From NCBI GenBank assembly GCA_035341015.1, contig DAOQUL010000012.1, positions 1 to 64,000 of the forward strand: a stretch of 64,000 bases of DNA, written 5' to 3'. The DNA comes from JAKQIM01 sp029557965 (lineage in GTDB: Bacteria; Chloroflexota; Anaerolineae; Anaerolineales; UBA4823). Both the position numbers and the translations under genes were made by a program. A model generated the notes under the pieces. The model saw only the letters and a list, made by a program, of their open reading frames with translations, searched no databases and was not told where the DNA came from. How positions within the stretch are numbered: position 1 is the first letter of the stretch; every line of letters begins with the position of its first letter. This document shows, in pieces, positions 27,588 to 36,109 of this stretch.

Positions 27588-28988
27588 ATGCCTGTTCCTG
27601 ATTGGGTGCAAGACGCAATTTTTTATCAAATCTTCCCTGACCGTTTTGCGAACGGTGATGCGAGTATCGACCCGCCGAACGTTCAGCCTTGGGGCACGCC
27701 GCCAACCGTGTGGCACTTCCAGGGCGGTGACCTGCGCGGCATCATGCAGCATTTTGATTATTTGCTGGACCTGGGGGTCAATGCGCTGTACTTGAACCCC
27801 ATTTTCCAATCGGCATCGAACCACCGCTATCACACCACCGACTATTTTAGAATCGATCCGCGCCTGGGGACAATGGAAGATTTCAGGGCCTTTTTGGACC
27901 TGGCCCATCGCAACGATGTACGGGTGATCTTGGATGGGGTCTTCAATCACTGCGGGCGCGGTTTCTTTGCTTTCAACGATATCCTCGAAAACCAAGAGCA
28001 TTCGCCTTATCTGAGCTGGTTTCACGTTCACAATTTTCCCGTGGACGCGTACTCGTATGGAGATGCCCGCGATTACCTGGGGTGGTGGGGGATGAAAGGC
28101 CTGCCGAAGTTCAACACCGCAACCCCGGCTGTGCGGCGTTATTTGTTGGATGTGGCGCGGTATTGGGTCGAACAGGGCACAGATGGCTGGCGACTGGACG
28201 TGCCGAATGAGATCGATGATGACAGTTTTTGGGCGGAGTTTCGCCAGGTTGTCAAATCGGCCAATCCAGATGCTTACATCTTGGGTGAGATCTGGAATCC
28301 GGATACGCGTTGGGTGGGGGATGCACATTTTGACGGTTTGATGCATTACCCGGTGCGCGATGCCCTGCTGCGCCTGTTGTTTGCGGGCACGCTGGATATC
28401 CCGCACTTTGCCGAGAAAGTGGAAAGCCTGTTGTCTTTTTACCCTCGTGAGAATGCGTATGCGATGTATGTTCCTGTGGGGTCGCATGATACTGAGCGCC
28501 TGTTGACTAAGGTGGAGGGGAGCGTGGAAAAGGCCAAGCTGGCTTTTTTGTTCCAGTTTGCTTACCCCGGTGCGCCGGCAGTCTATTATGGCGACGAAAT
28601 TGGCCTGACCGGTGGGAAAGACCCAGAGTGCCGAGGGGCCTTCTTGTGGGACCCTAAGTACTGGAATACCGAACTGCGTGATTGGGTCAAGACATTGATC
28701 GCCTTGCGCAAGCAGTTCACAGCCCTCAGGCGGGGAGGCTTTGAACGCTTGTGCATGGATGTAGAATGTGGGTGTTATGCTTTTGTCCGCACCCATGCAG
28801 ACGGGAACGTGGCGATGGTGTTGAACGCCGCCCCTGATGAACGCCGGTACTGCGTTACTGCGCAGCCGGCAGGTTGGCAGGATGGGGTTGTGCTGCGCGA
28901 CCTGCTGCGAGCGGGGAATGAATACGTGGTCAGCCAGGGTTGTTTTGAACTGACCCTGCCGCCCTGGAGCGGCACGCTGGTAACATAA
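27588..28988 (+). CDS. GH13 alpha-amylase-family enzyme, cytosolic, compact
   Basis: 466 residues, no signal peptide and no N-terminal extra domain. GH13 regions: I DGVFNHCGRG (about 116-125), II DGWRLDVPNE with the nucleophile Asp (198-207), III LGEIWNPDTR with the acid/base Glu (231-240), IV GSHDTERL (298-305). Neopullulanase or cyclomaltodextrinase-type cleavage is likely. ATG at 27588 follows GAGGAG; a GTG 4 codons upstream is a weaker choice. It lies 26 bp after the binding-protein gene and closes the starch locus. Confidence 0.87.
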   Translation: MPVPDWVQDAIFYQIFPDRFANGDASIDPPNVQPWGTPPTVWHFQGGDLRGIMQHFDYLLDLGVNALYLNPIFQSASNHRYHTTDYFRIDPRLGTMEDFRAFLDLAHRNDVRVILDGVFNHCGRGFFAFNDILENQEHSPYLSWFHVHNFPVDAYSYGDARDYLGWWGMKGLPKFNTATPAVRRYLLDVARYWVEQGTDGWRLDVPNEIDDDSFWAEFRQVVKSANPDAYILGEIWNPDTRWVGDAHFDGLMHYPVRDALLRLLFAGTLDIPHFAEKVESLLSFYPRENAYAMYVPVGSHDTERLLTKVEGSVEKAKLAFLFQFAYPGAPAVYYGDEIGLTGGKDPECRGAFLWDPKYWNTELRDWVKTLIALRKQFTALRRGGFERLCMDVECGCYAFVRTHADGNVAMVLNAAPDERRYCVTAQPAGWQDGVVLRDLLRAGNEYVVSQGCFELTLPPWSGTLVT

Positions 28989-29022
28989 TCCGTTCGATTC
29001 ATGATGATGAACTGAGTGTGCT

Positions 29023-29715
29023 ATGGACTTCGACCTTTCTCTCCCTGAGCTTGAACAACCGCCTTTATTCCAGTTTGAAGAGGCCAGTGCGGGTGCGGTG
29101 GAATTATTCCCCACCGTGTGGAGTGCGTGTGAAGAGCTGGTATCGCCAGACCCGGCGCTGAGGCACAAGGGGCTGGGTCAGCTCATGGCATTGGGAGCGC
29201 CGCGCCTTTCGCCGTTGGTGGCATACTTGTTGAGCACGCGCCTGGCTGACCCGGATGCCGCCCTGAGGGCGCGCGCGGCGCAGGCCTTGGGAGGGCTGCT
29301 GCTGCCAGACCTGGAAGGCCGCCCGACCCCTGAGCCGGTACGGCGCTACCTGGTGGCGGCCCTTTCGCAGATGCGCACGCGTTCAATTTATGCCCTGCTG
29401 GAAGTGGCTTATGATGGGCCGGATACGGCGGCAAGCGTAGCCCGCCTGCTGAACGTGTGCCCCTACGCGGGCAAGCACCTGGTGGAAATTTTGAATGAGC
29501 GCAAGCTGCCGTTAACGATCCGGCGGGCAGCGGTGGATTTTATTGGCTCGGTGGGGTATTTGGAGGCCATCCCGGCGCTGGAGCGGCTGGCAACGCGCCT
29601 GGAAGCGCGCCTGGGTGGGCAGCAGTCAATGCCATTTGCACCGCCGGCGGTGCAGGATGAGACAGACTTGCTGCCAGTGGTGCAGGCGGCACTGGTGATG
29701 CTAAAAGCGCCTTGA
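29023..29715 (+). CDS. HEAT-repeat protein
   Basis: 230 residues made of alpha-helical pairs of HEAT type (RARAAQALGGLLLP, IRRAAVDFIGSVGYLEAIPALERL). No signal peptide or enzyme motif. HEAT proteins are scaffolds, and PBS-lyase-like relatives can modify or assemble other proteins. It starts 34 bp after the last GH13 gene and may be co-transcribed, but a link to sugar use is not shown. Confidence 0.75.
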   Translation: MDFDLSLPELEQPPLFQFEEASAGAVELFPTVWSACEELVSPDPALRHKGLGQLMALGAPRLSPLVAYLLSTRLADPDAALRARAAQALGGLLLPDLEGRPTPEPVRRYLVAALSQMRTRSIYALLEVAYDGPDTAASVARLLNVCPYAGKHLVEILNERKLPLTIRRAAVDFIGSVGYLEAIPALERLATRLEARLGGQQSMPFAPPAVQDETDLLPVVQAALVMLKAP

Positions 29716-29736
29716 TTTCCTGATCTTTACGTTAAT

Positions 29737-30327
29737 TCAGGGACGGATCGGCTGCCGGCAGTTGGGGCAGTTGCTTTCGTTTGCCTTGACCACAAAACCA
29801 CAATTGGTGCAAGTACGGGGTTGGGCGCTGCCCAAGGGGGCTCCACAGGCGATACAACTGGGTTCGCCGACCGGGTTGGCGGTGCTGCAGTAAGCACACA
29901 CCATGCGCCGCAGGCGTTCTGAAAGCTCAAAGGATGCACCAGCCGCTCGGGCCACTTCTTCGACGGTTTCCCAAACCTGTTGAGAGACTTGCAAATTTTC
30001 GATATCTTGCGCCAGGTCATCCAGGCGGCCCAGCAGGTTGAAGGGGTTGCGAATGGCAGCCATGGCGGTTTGGCCCAGGCTGGCGGCCACACCTAACCAG
30101 GCCTGTTTGCCCACCTGAACAGCCAGGCCATCCTCTACTTTTTGCAGCGTGATGGAAATGGCCGTCTGCCCGCCAGACGATGCGCCAGGGCGGGTGGCTA
30201 CTTGTACAACCACCTGTTTGCCAGTGCCAACTTGCTGGGCGCGCAGGTTGCTACGGTTGAACTTGGCGACCAACGCCTGGGCGATTTGATTGGGGGTCAG
30301 GGTGCCATGGTAAATGCGCTGTTCCAT
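29737..30327 (-). CDS. Zinc-ribbon protein of unknown function
   Basis: 196 residues. The N-terminal 125 residues are an uncharacterised alpha/beta region. The C-terminus holds two consecutive zinc ribbons of CxxC type (CAYCSTANPVGEPSCIACG and CTNCGFVVKANESNCPNC). Start at the ATG after GGAG. Zinc ribbons of this kind bind nucleic acid or protein, and no more can be said. It is divergent from the SH3b gene. Confidence 0.75.
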   Translation of the reverse strand: MEQRIYHGTLTPNQIAQALVAKFNRSNLRAQQVGTGKQVVVQVATRPGASSGGQTAISITLQKVEDGLAVQVGKQAWLGVAASLGQTAMAAIRNPFNLLGRLDDLAQDIENLQVSQQVWETVEEVARAAGASFELSERLRRMVCAYCSTANPVGEPSCIACGAPLGSAQPRTCTNCGFVVKANESNCPNCRQPIRP

Positions 30328-30383
30328 AAAAGGTCTCCGTAAATGATCTACGTAGAATAACGGTATTGGTTCCGGAATTAGAT

Positions 30384-30389
30384 TATAAT
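30384..30389 (+). promoter_or_regulatory. -10 box (TATAAT) implying a leaderless mRNA for the SH3b gene
   Basis: TATAAT ends 7 bases before the GTG start, with no Shine-Dalgarno site. The opposite strand carries the 5' end of the zinc-ribbon gene, so this 69-bp gap must hold both promoters. Confidence 0.6.
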
Positions 30390-30396
30390 CGGCCTT

Positions 30397-31023
30397 GTGA
30401 AAAAGCGGCGAATTTCTAACCTGGTTTTAGGGTCATTTGTGCTGATGATCTGCCTGGCTGGCTGGCTGGGCTTTGCGCCGGCGGTGCAGGCCAGCCCCCT
30501 GGCTCAGCAGCCCACGGTTGCGATCCCGACGGTCACTGGTACGCCGAGCGGGCCGGTGATCACGGTCAATGCCGATCAAGATCAGATCAATGTACGTTCA
30601 GGGCCAAATACCGATTACCCGATCGTGGGGGTGCTGGTTGCCGGGCAGAAGGTCCCGGCCTTGGGGCGCTCGGTGGGCGGTGATTGGGTACAGATTGTCT
30701 ACCCAGGGGTCGAAGGCGGAGTGGCCTGGGTATATGCTTACCTGGTGACATCCAATTCTACCCTGCCGATCGTTGAGCCGCCTCCCACGCCCACCCCGCG
30801 CGTCACGCCTACGATCGATCCAACCCTGGCTTCGCAGTATGTGATCAACCTGGAGCCAACTCGCTTGCCAACCTATACCGCACCGCCGCCTCTGGCGATC
30901 CCCACGTACACAGAAGAGCCAGTAGCCATCAATACCGGTGGTCTGCCGATGGGGTTGATCATTGTGGGGATGGGTGTGGTGGGCATCTTTGGCCTGCTGA
31001 TCTCGCTCTTCCAGCGCCGATAA
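30397..31023 (+). CDS. Secreted SH3b-domain protein with C-terminal membrane anchor
   Basis: 208 residues. Signal peptide (about 1-32, cleaved near VQASP), bacterial SH3 domain (about 48-112; INVRSGPNTDYPIVGVL and WVQIVYP), Pro/Thr-rich linker (about 118-178), C-terminal transmembrane helix and a basic end (QRR). Bacterial SH3 domains bind peptidoglycan or peptides. The topology puts the domain at the cell wall. GTG start after a TATAAT. Confidence 0.8.
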   Translation: MKKRRISNLVLGSFVLMICLAGWLGFAPAVQASPLAQQPTVAIPTVTGTPSGPVITVNADQDQINVRSGPNTDYPIVGVLVAGQKVPALGRSVGGDWVQIVYPGVEGGVAWVYAYLVTSNSTLPIVEPPPTPTPRVTPTIDPTLASQYVINLEPTRLPTYTAPPPLAIPTYTEEPVAINTGGLPMGLIIVGMGVVGIFGLLISLFQRR

Positions 31024-31035
31024 ATGGGTCATAAA

Positions 31036-31079
31036 CAAAAGCCAAAAAGCGGCGCCGAAGCGCCGCTTTTTGGCTTTTG
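31036..31079. terminator. Bidirectional terminator between convergent genes
   Basis: A perfect 19-bp inverted repeat (31036-31054 with 31061-31079), 6-base loop, with A- and T-rich outer arms. It serves both the SH3b gene (+) and the ErpA-like gene (-). Confidence 0.88.
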
Positions 31080-31094
31080 GGGATGGCTTGAATG

Positions 31095-31481
31095 CTAGTG
31101 ACAGCCGCTGCAGCCGCCGCTGTTGCCGGAGGAGTGATCGCAGCAGGAAGCGTATTTGTTGGGGTTATCGATCTTGAAGGCCGGGCCAGTGGGGCCATCG
31201 ACATAGTCTACGCTTGAGCCGTTGATGTATTGGATAGAGACTTCATCTACCAAGACCTTGATCCCGTTGCTCTCGATAACGGTATCTTCGGCACGGACGT
31301 TCTGGTCGAGGGCCATACCATATTGGAAGCCCGAACAGCCTGCGCCAGAAACATAGATGCGCAGGGCGTGGTCTTGCAGGTTGCGTTTTTCAATCAGGGC
31401 GCGCACAGCCTCGGCGGCTGGCTCGGTGATGGTAATGATCCGGATTTGGGTGGATTCAGGAAGGGTCACGGGTAACTCCAT
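31095..31481 (-). CDS. erpA: HesB/IscA/ErpA-family iron-sulfur carrier with unusual Cys/His tail
   Basis: 128 residues. Core of the A-type carrier family: ITITEPAAEAVRALIEK, YVSGAGCSGFQYG (first conserved Cys) and VLVDEVSIQYINGSSVDYVDG. These proteins receive iron-sulfur clusters from the assembly scaffold and deliver them to enzymes. The usual C-terminal CGCG pair is replaced here by a longer tail with five Cys and two His (ASCCDHSSG...GGCSGCH). The symbol follows the closest family, not proven function. An Rrf2 regulator lies about 1.3 kb away. Confidence 0.82.
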   Translation of the reverse strand: MELPVTLPESTQIRIITITEPAAEAVRALIEKRNLQDHALRIYVSGAGCSGFQYGMALDQNVRAEDTVIESNGIKVLVDEVSIQYINGSSVDYVDGPTGPAFKIDNPNKYASCCDHSSGNSGGCSGCH

Positions 31482-31487
31482 TTTGGC

Positions 31488-31516
31488 TGTATAATTCTGA
31501 TGGATTTTATCAACAA
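31488..31516 (-). promoter_or_regulatory. Promoter of the ErpA-like gene, leaderless
   Basis: On the minus strand TTGTTG (31516-31511), a 17-bp spacer and TATACA (31493-31488) precede the ATG by 6 bases. No Shine-Dalgarno site is present. Confidence 0.55.
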
Positions 31517-31583
31517 AACGGCCTGGGCGTCAATAGGTGAATGCTTAGGGCCATCTTAGAGAATGTTGACAAGGATGTGTGGA

Positions 31584-32678
31584 ATGGATGATGAGCAGAT
31601 GCGGGCAGGTGGTGGGGCATTCCCTGGTGCGGGGAGTGGAGAAGACGAGACCATCCCAGAGCCGGTGTGGACCTACCGCGGCTATAAGCTGCGCGCCAGC
31701 GAGTTCAGCACAGCCATGGTGCATTTCTTCCGTGCAGAGATCTCGCGGGCGAACGTTTGGAGGCAGCGCCTGGATGCCACCACAAACTGGGCTGTGGTGA
31801 CGACCGGCGCGGCCCTTAGCTTATCTTTTGGGCAGGTTGAGGGGCACCATGCGGTCTTGATCTTGAACACACTGCTGATCACGATGTTCCTGGTGATCGA
31901 AGCGCGCCGTTACCGCTATTATGAGCTGTTTGCCTCGCGGGTGCGTCTGATGGAGACGGATTTCTTCGCCGCGATGCTGGTGCCGCCTTTTAGCCCTTCT
32001 CCCGATTGGGCCGAAAGCCTGGCTGAGAACCTTTTGCAGCCGCATTTTCCCATCTCTGTGTGGGAAGCGATTGGACGGCGTTTCAGGCGCAACTATCTTT
32101 ATATTTTCGTTATCATGGGGATGGCATGGTTTGCTAAGCTGTGGCTGCATCCCGTCCAGGCAAGCTCGCTGGCTGAGATGACACAGCGCGCCGCGATTGG
32201 CAGTTTGCCGGGGGAAATGGTGTTTGGAATGGGGGTATTGTTCTACGTGACCATCTTCACGGTTGGCTTGCTGACGTACAGGCTGCAGCAAGCAACTGGA
32301 GAGGTGCTGCCGCGTTATGGGGTGGCCAATGGCAACCTCAAAGATCCAACGGTTGAGATGCTCAGGCCTCGTTCGTGGCGCGCCTGGTTTCGGCCCAGCG
32401 AACAACGTCGCCAGCTTTTGGCGCTGGCGATTACCGACCGGCCCCAAGATGTGGGGCAAGGGGTGTTGGATGAAATGAAGCGCGGCGTGACCGAGCTGTC
32501 TGGCAGGGGCATGTTCACTGGCAAGGCGCACAGCGTGTTGATGTGTGCGCTGACTGTCACCGAGGTGGCGCACTTCAAGTCGATCGTGGATGCAAGAGAC
32601 CCAAATGCCTTTGTGGTTGTAACACCGGCGCAAGAGGTGTTGGGGAAGGGCTTTATGCCATTGGGAAATGACAAATAG
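31584..32678 (+). CDS. DUF2270 membrane protein with C-terminal DUF2179-like domain
   Basis: 364 residues. DUF2270-type part (about 30-235): FSTAMVHFFRAEISRANVWR, EARRYRYYELFASRVRLME and two pairs of transmembrane helices. The C-terminal 90 residues (QRRQLLALAITDRPQDVG to GKGFMPL) match the soluble DUF2179 domain found at the end of YitT-type membrane proteins. Function of both is unknown. The chosen ATG has AAGGA 8-12 bases upstream; the frame can also begin 7 codons earlier. Confidence 0.78.
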   Translation: MDDEQMRAGGGAFPGAGSGEDETIPEPVWTYRGYKLRASEFSTAMVHFFRAEISRANVWRQRLDATTNWAVVTTGAALSLSFGQVEGHHAVLILNTLLITMFLVIEARRYRYYELFASRVRLMETDFFAAMLVPPFSPSPDWAESLAENLLQPHFPISVWEAIGRRFRRNYLYIFVIMGMAWFAKLWLHPVQASSLAEMTQRAAIGSLPGEMVFGMGVLFYVTIFTVGLLTYRLQQATGEVLPRYGVANGNLKDPTVEMLRPRSWRAWFRPSEQRRQLLALAITDRPQDVGQGVLDEMKRGVTELSGRGMFTGKAHSVLMCALTVTEVAHFKSIVDARDPNAFVVVTPAQEVLGKGFMPLGNDK

Positions 32679-32689
32679 GTGCGCTGCGC

Positions 32690-32726
32690 TTGACAGGCGG
32701 CCAATAGTTTGATATCCTATCGATAT
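32690..32726 (+). promoter_or_regulatory. Promoter and candidate operator of the Rrf2-pst operon
   Basis: TTGACA (32690-32695), a 17-bp spacer and TATCCT (32713-32718). A small inverted repeat ATATC-N5-GATAT (32712-32716 with 32722-32726) overlaps the -10 box and probable transcription start, a position suited to repression. Autorepression by the Rrf2 protein is inferred. Confidence 0.6.
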
Positions 32727-32758
32727 TGTAATGTCTATAGAATTAGTAGAGAATAGTC

Positions 32759-33220
32759 ATGAAGCTTTCGAAACGCAGTGAATATGGCATTCGTGCTTTG
32801 ATTGCCCTGGCTTCAGGTGAGGGGGAGCCGCTACTGCAGATCAAAGAAATTGCGGCTCGCGAGCAAATACCGGTCAAGTTCCTCGAGCAGATCTTGCTCA
32901 CCTTGAAAAATGCCGGGCTGGTCAACAGCCGCCTGGGCAGCAGCGGCGGCTATTACCTGACAAAGCCGGCAGACCAGGTCAGCCTGGGGCAGATCATCCG
33001 CATTCTGGATGGCCCTTTAGCGCCCATCCGCTGTGTGAGCCAGATGGCATATGAGAAATGTGCCTGCCCAGATGAGGAAACTTGCGGTTTGCGGATGGTT
33101 ATGTTGGATGTGCGCAATGCCATTTCAGGCATCTTGGATCATACAAGCCTGGCAGACGTGGCCCGACGGGTTGAAACGGTGCGCCAGGACCTGGCATACG
33201 AAGAGCAAAGGAGTGACTGA
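32759..33220 (+). CDS. Rrf2-family transcriptional regulator with Cys cluster
   Basis: 153 residues. N-terminal winged helix (MKLSKRSEYGIRALIAL, IAAREQIPVKFLEQIL, SRLGSSGGYYL) and a C-terminal cluster C92, C101, C103 and C109. IscR, NsrR and RsrR use three Cys in this region to hold an iron-sulfur cluster, so iron-sulfur, redox or NO sensing is plausible; CymR-type members have no cluster. The stop shares one base with the pstS start, so it is co-translated with the phosphate transporter genes and probably regulates them. Confidence 0.88.
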   Translation: MKLSKRSEYGIRALIALASGEGEPLLQIKEIAAREQIPVKFLEQILLTLKNAGLVNSRLGSSGGYYLTKPADQVSLGQIIRILDGPLAPIRCVSQMAYEKCACPDEETCGLRMVMLDVRNAISGILDHTSLADVARRVETVRQDLAYEEQRSD

Positions 33221-34182
33221 TGAACAAACCCAAGCATCTTTTTAACATCCTGGCAGTGATGCTTCTGCTTGTCCCGCTGTTGGCTGGCTGTGGTGGGCAG
33301 GGGGTCCAGTCAGAAGATGAAGGCATCATTACGATATCCGGTGCTTTCGCGCTCTATCCCCTGATGGTGCGCTGGGGGGAGGAATATTCCAACCTGCATC
33401 CCGGCGTTCAATTCGACATCTCGGCTGGTGGGGCAGGCAAGGGCATGACGGATGCTTTGTCTGGGGCGGTGGAGATCGGGATGGTCTCGCGCGATATTTC
33501 GCCTGAGGAAGAAGCGAACGGCGCTTTTTGGGTAGAGGTGGTCAAAGACGCGGTCTTCCCCACCATCAGCTCTCAGAACCCGGTTTATGCTGACCTGATG
33601 GCCAGGGGAATCAGCAAAGAAATCTTTGTGGGCATCTTCATCAGCGGCGAGATCACCACCTGGGGGCAGGTAGTGGGCCGCCCAGAGATCACGGATGCCA
33701 TTCATGTCTACACGCGCTCTGACTCTTGCGGAGCCGCCGAGGTATGGGCGAAATTCTTGGACAACAACAAGCAGGAGAACTTGCTCGGCATTGGCGTTTC
33801 TGCTGACCCGGGCTTGTTGGACGCAGTGGTCAAAGACCCGTTGGGGATCGGGTATAATAATTTGAATTATGCTTTTGACCCCAGCACCGGCCTGCCCGTA
33901 GCTGGAGCGGGCGTGGTGCCCGTGGATGCCAATGGCGATGGCATGGCAGATGCAAGTGAGCTGCTGGAGACCAAGGATGAAGCCATTGATGCTGTGGCGA
34001 CAGGTTTATACCCTTCGCCTCCCGCGCGTGCACTGAACCTGGTGACCCTCGGGAAGCCATCTGGCCTGGTCTTGTCTTTCTTAGAGTGGATCCTGGCGGA
34101 TGGGCAGCAGTACATTAACGAAGTCGGTTATATTCCACTGACGGCAGAACAGATCCAGGCAAGCCAAAACAAACTGCGCTAA
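33220..34182 (+). CDS. pstS: Phosphate ABC transporter substrate-binding lipoprotein PstS
   Basis: 320 residues. Lipoprotein signal (LLAGCGG) and a PstS-type fold: ISGAFALYPLMVRW, SAGGAGKGMTDALSGAVEIGMVSR and YTRSDSCGAAEVW, corresponding to the anion-binding loops of PstS. It should capture phosphate outside the membrane for PstC/PstA. The start overlaps the Rrf2 stop (TGATG) and has AGGAG 5-6 bases upstream. Phosphate is the family expectation; another tetrahedral oxyanion is possible. Confidence 0.88.
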   Translation: MNKPKHLFNILAVMLLLVPLLAGCGGQGVQSEDEGIITISGAFALYPLMVRWGEEYSNLHPGVQFDISAGGAGKGMTDALSGAVEIGMVSRDISPEEEANGAFWVEVVKDAVFPTISSQNPVYADLMARGISKEIFVGIFISGEITTWGQVVGRPEITDAIHVYTRSDSCGAAEVWAKFLDNNKQENLLGIGVSADPGLLDAVVKDPLGIGYNNLNYAFDPSTGLPVAGAGVVPVDANGDGMADASELLETKDEAIDAVATGLYPSPPARALNLVTLGKPSGLVLSFLEWILADGQQYINEVGYIPLTAEQIQASQNKLR

Positions 34183-34274
34183 GGTATTCCTTATCCTACC
34201 AGATCGATGAGTGGGGAGTGTGCAGCGAGGTTCTGGCCGTTGCATACTCCCCTTTCTTATCTTGGGCGATGCTG

Positions 34275-35237
34275 ATGAAACAGAAAACCACCCAGAAAGA
34301 TGTTTGTTATACCATGCGGTGTCACAAAGAGCGCTGGGGAGGTCGTTTGTTCTTCTTTGCGACCGTGATGCCGGTGGCTTTGGTCTTGATCATCTTTGTG
34401 GCTTTGCTGCTGCGCACCAGACCAATTTTAGAAGCCAAATCGATCTCAGAGTTGTTGCTGGGCCAGGTCTGGCTGCCTTTCCAGGGCGAATTTGGTTTTT
34501 TCCCCTTCATCATGGGCACCTTGTGGGTCACGGCGGTGGCGTTGATCCTGGCGGTGCCGCTGTGTTTGCTCAGCGCGATCTATTTATCGGAATACTCTCG
34601 ACCGTCCACCGTGGCATTGATGAAGCCTGTGCTGGATCTGCTGGCGGGAATTCCTTCTGTGGTCTACGGTGTGTGGGGGATGCTGGCTGTGGTGCCGGCG
34701 GTGCAGAAGTTCATTGCGCCATTGCTAGGAAAATGGCTGGGCTCGATCTCTCTATTTTCATCCGACAACCCAACCGGGTTCAGCATTTTATCAGGCGGCA
34801 TTGTTCTGGCGGTGATGGTCGCGCCTGTGATCATCTCGGTGGCTTACGAGGTGATGCGCACCGTCCCGTTTGGCATGCGAGAGGCTTCGCTGGCTGTGGG
34901 GGCCACCCAATGGCAGACGATCAGGTATGTTGTGATGCCTCAGGCCATGCCGGGGATCGTGGCGGCGGTGGTCTTGGGGCTTTCGCGAGCCATGGGCGAG
35001 ACGATGGCGGTGTTGATGGTGGTGGGGAATGTGGCCAATAAGCTGCCCCGGTCGATCTTTGACCCGGCCTATCCGCTGCCGGCCCTGATTGCCAATAATT
35101 ACGGCGAAATGATGTCTATCCCGCTGTACGATGCGGCCTTGATGGGAGCGGCGCTGGTGTTGATGCTGGTGGTGGTGATCTTCAATGTGATCTCGGCGTT
35201 GATCTTGCGCCAGATCCTACGCAGGAGTGGGCAATGA
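34275..35237 (+). CDS. pstC: Phosphate ABC transporter permease PstC
   Basis: About 320 residues, six transmembrane helices. Conserved IPSVVYGVWG segment and the EAA-type loop MREASLAVGATQWQTIRYVV. It pairs with PstA. The start is uncertain: ATG at 34275 gives the usual short charged N-terminus, a GTG 19 codons upstream and an ATG 13 codons downstream are alternatives, and none has a good ribosome binding site. The stop overlaps the pstA start (ATGA). Confidence 0.88.
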   Translation: MKQKTTQKDVCYTMRCHKERWGGRLFFFATVMPVALVLIIFVALLLRTRPILEAKSISELLLGQVWLPFQGEFGFFPFIMGTLWVTAVALILAVPLCLLSAIYLSEYSRPSTVALMKPVLDLLAGIPSVVYGVWGMLAVVPAVQKFIAPLLGKWLGSISLFSSDNPTGFSILSGGIVLAVMVAPVIISVAYEVMRTVPFGMREASLAVGATQWQTIRYVVMPQAMPGIVAAVVLGLSRAMGETMAVLMVVGNVANKLPRSIFDPAYPLPALIANNYGEMMSIPLYDAALMGAALVLMLVVVIFNVISALILRQILRRSGQ

Positions 35238-36094
35238 AAAAACGTCTCAACCGCCAAACATTGGAAGAAGCAATCTTCAAAGGGCTGGCTGGGGGGGCCT
35301 TCTTGATCATGGCCGCGGCCCTGTTCTTTATCTTGGTCACGGTGTTGGTGAAGGGTTTGCCGGCGTTGAATTGGCAGATGCTGACCCAGGTGCCAACGGC
35401 TGGATATTATGTGGGCAAGGAGGGGGGAATCTTGAACGCCATCCTGGGCTCGCTTTACCTGGCGGCCGGGGGTACACTCCTGGCGCTGCTGCTCAGCCTG
35501 CCGATCGCTTTGTATCTGGAAGTATACGCCCGCGGCACACGTTGGGCCAATATGGTGCGCTTATCGATGGATGTGTTGTGGGGCATCCCCTCCATCGTGT
35601 ACGGCGCATTTGGCTTTACCCTGATGCTGGCATTGGGGATGCGCGCCTCGCTCTTGGGGGGCATCATCACCCTGGCGCTGGTTGAACTGCCGATCATGAC
35701 CCGGGCGATGGATGAAGTGATCCGCCTGATCCCATTTGAGTTAAAAGAAGTGTCTTATGCCTTGGGCTCAACACGCCTTGAAACCGCCATGAAGGTGGTA
35801 TTCCGCCAGATGCTGCCTGGAATTGTGACTGCGATGTTATTGGCTTTTGGGCGCGGGATTGGTGACGCCGCCTCGGTGCTGTTCACGGCAGGGTATACCG
35901 ATCGCGTGCCAACCTCGCTCCTGCGTCCGGTGGCCTCGCTGCCGTTGGCGGTCTTTTTCCAACTGGGAACACCCTATCCGGAGGTGCAGCAGCGCGCCTA
36001 TGCTGCGGCACTGATCTTGACCCTGATCATCATGTTCGTGAGCCTGGGCTCGCGCTGGATTGCCGGGCGCCTGTCGCAGAATGTGATCAAATAG
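35234..36094 (+). CDS. pstA: Phosphate ABC transporter permease PstA
   Basis: 286 residues, six transmembrane helices, with GIPSIVYGAFG, VELPIMTRAMDEVIRLIP and EVSYALGSTRLETAMKVV (EAA loop). It starts inside the pstC stop (4-bp overlap) and forms the channel with PstC. pstB follows after 15 bp. Confidence 0.9.
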   Translation: MKKRLNRQTLEEAIFKGLAGGAFLIMAAALFFILVTVLVKGLPALNWQMLTQVPTAGYYVGKEGGILNAILGSLYLAAGGTLLALLLSLPIALYLEVYARGTRWANMVRLSMDVLWGIPSIVYGAFGFTLMLALGMRASLLGGIITLALVELPIMTRAMDEVIRLIPFELKEVSYALGSTRLETAMKVVFRQMLPGIVTAMLLAFGRGIGDAASVLFTAGYTDRVPTSLLRPVASLPLAVFFQLGTPYPEVQQRAYAAALILTLIIMFVSLGSRWIAGRLSQNVIK

Positions 36095-36109
36095 GAGTTT
36101 GTTAATCGC

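Noticed and set aside
32680..33219. Pho box before the pst operon
   Set aside because: I looked for direct repeats of CTGTCAT type before the Rrf2 and pstS genes and found none convincing.
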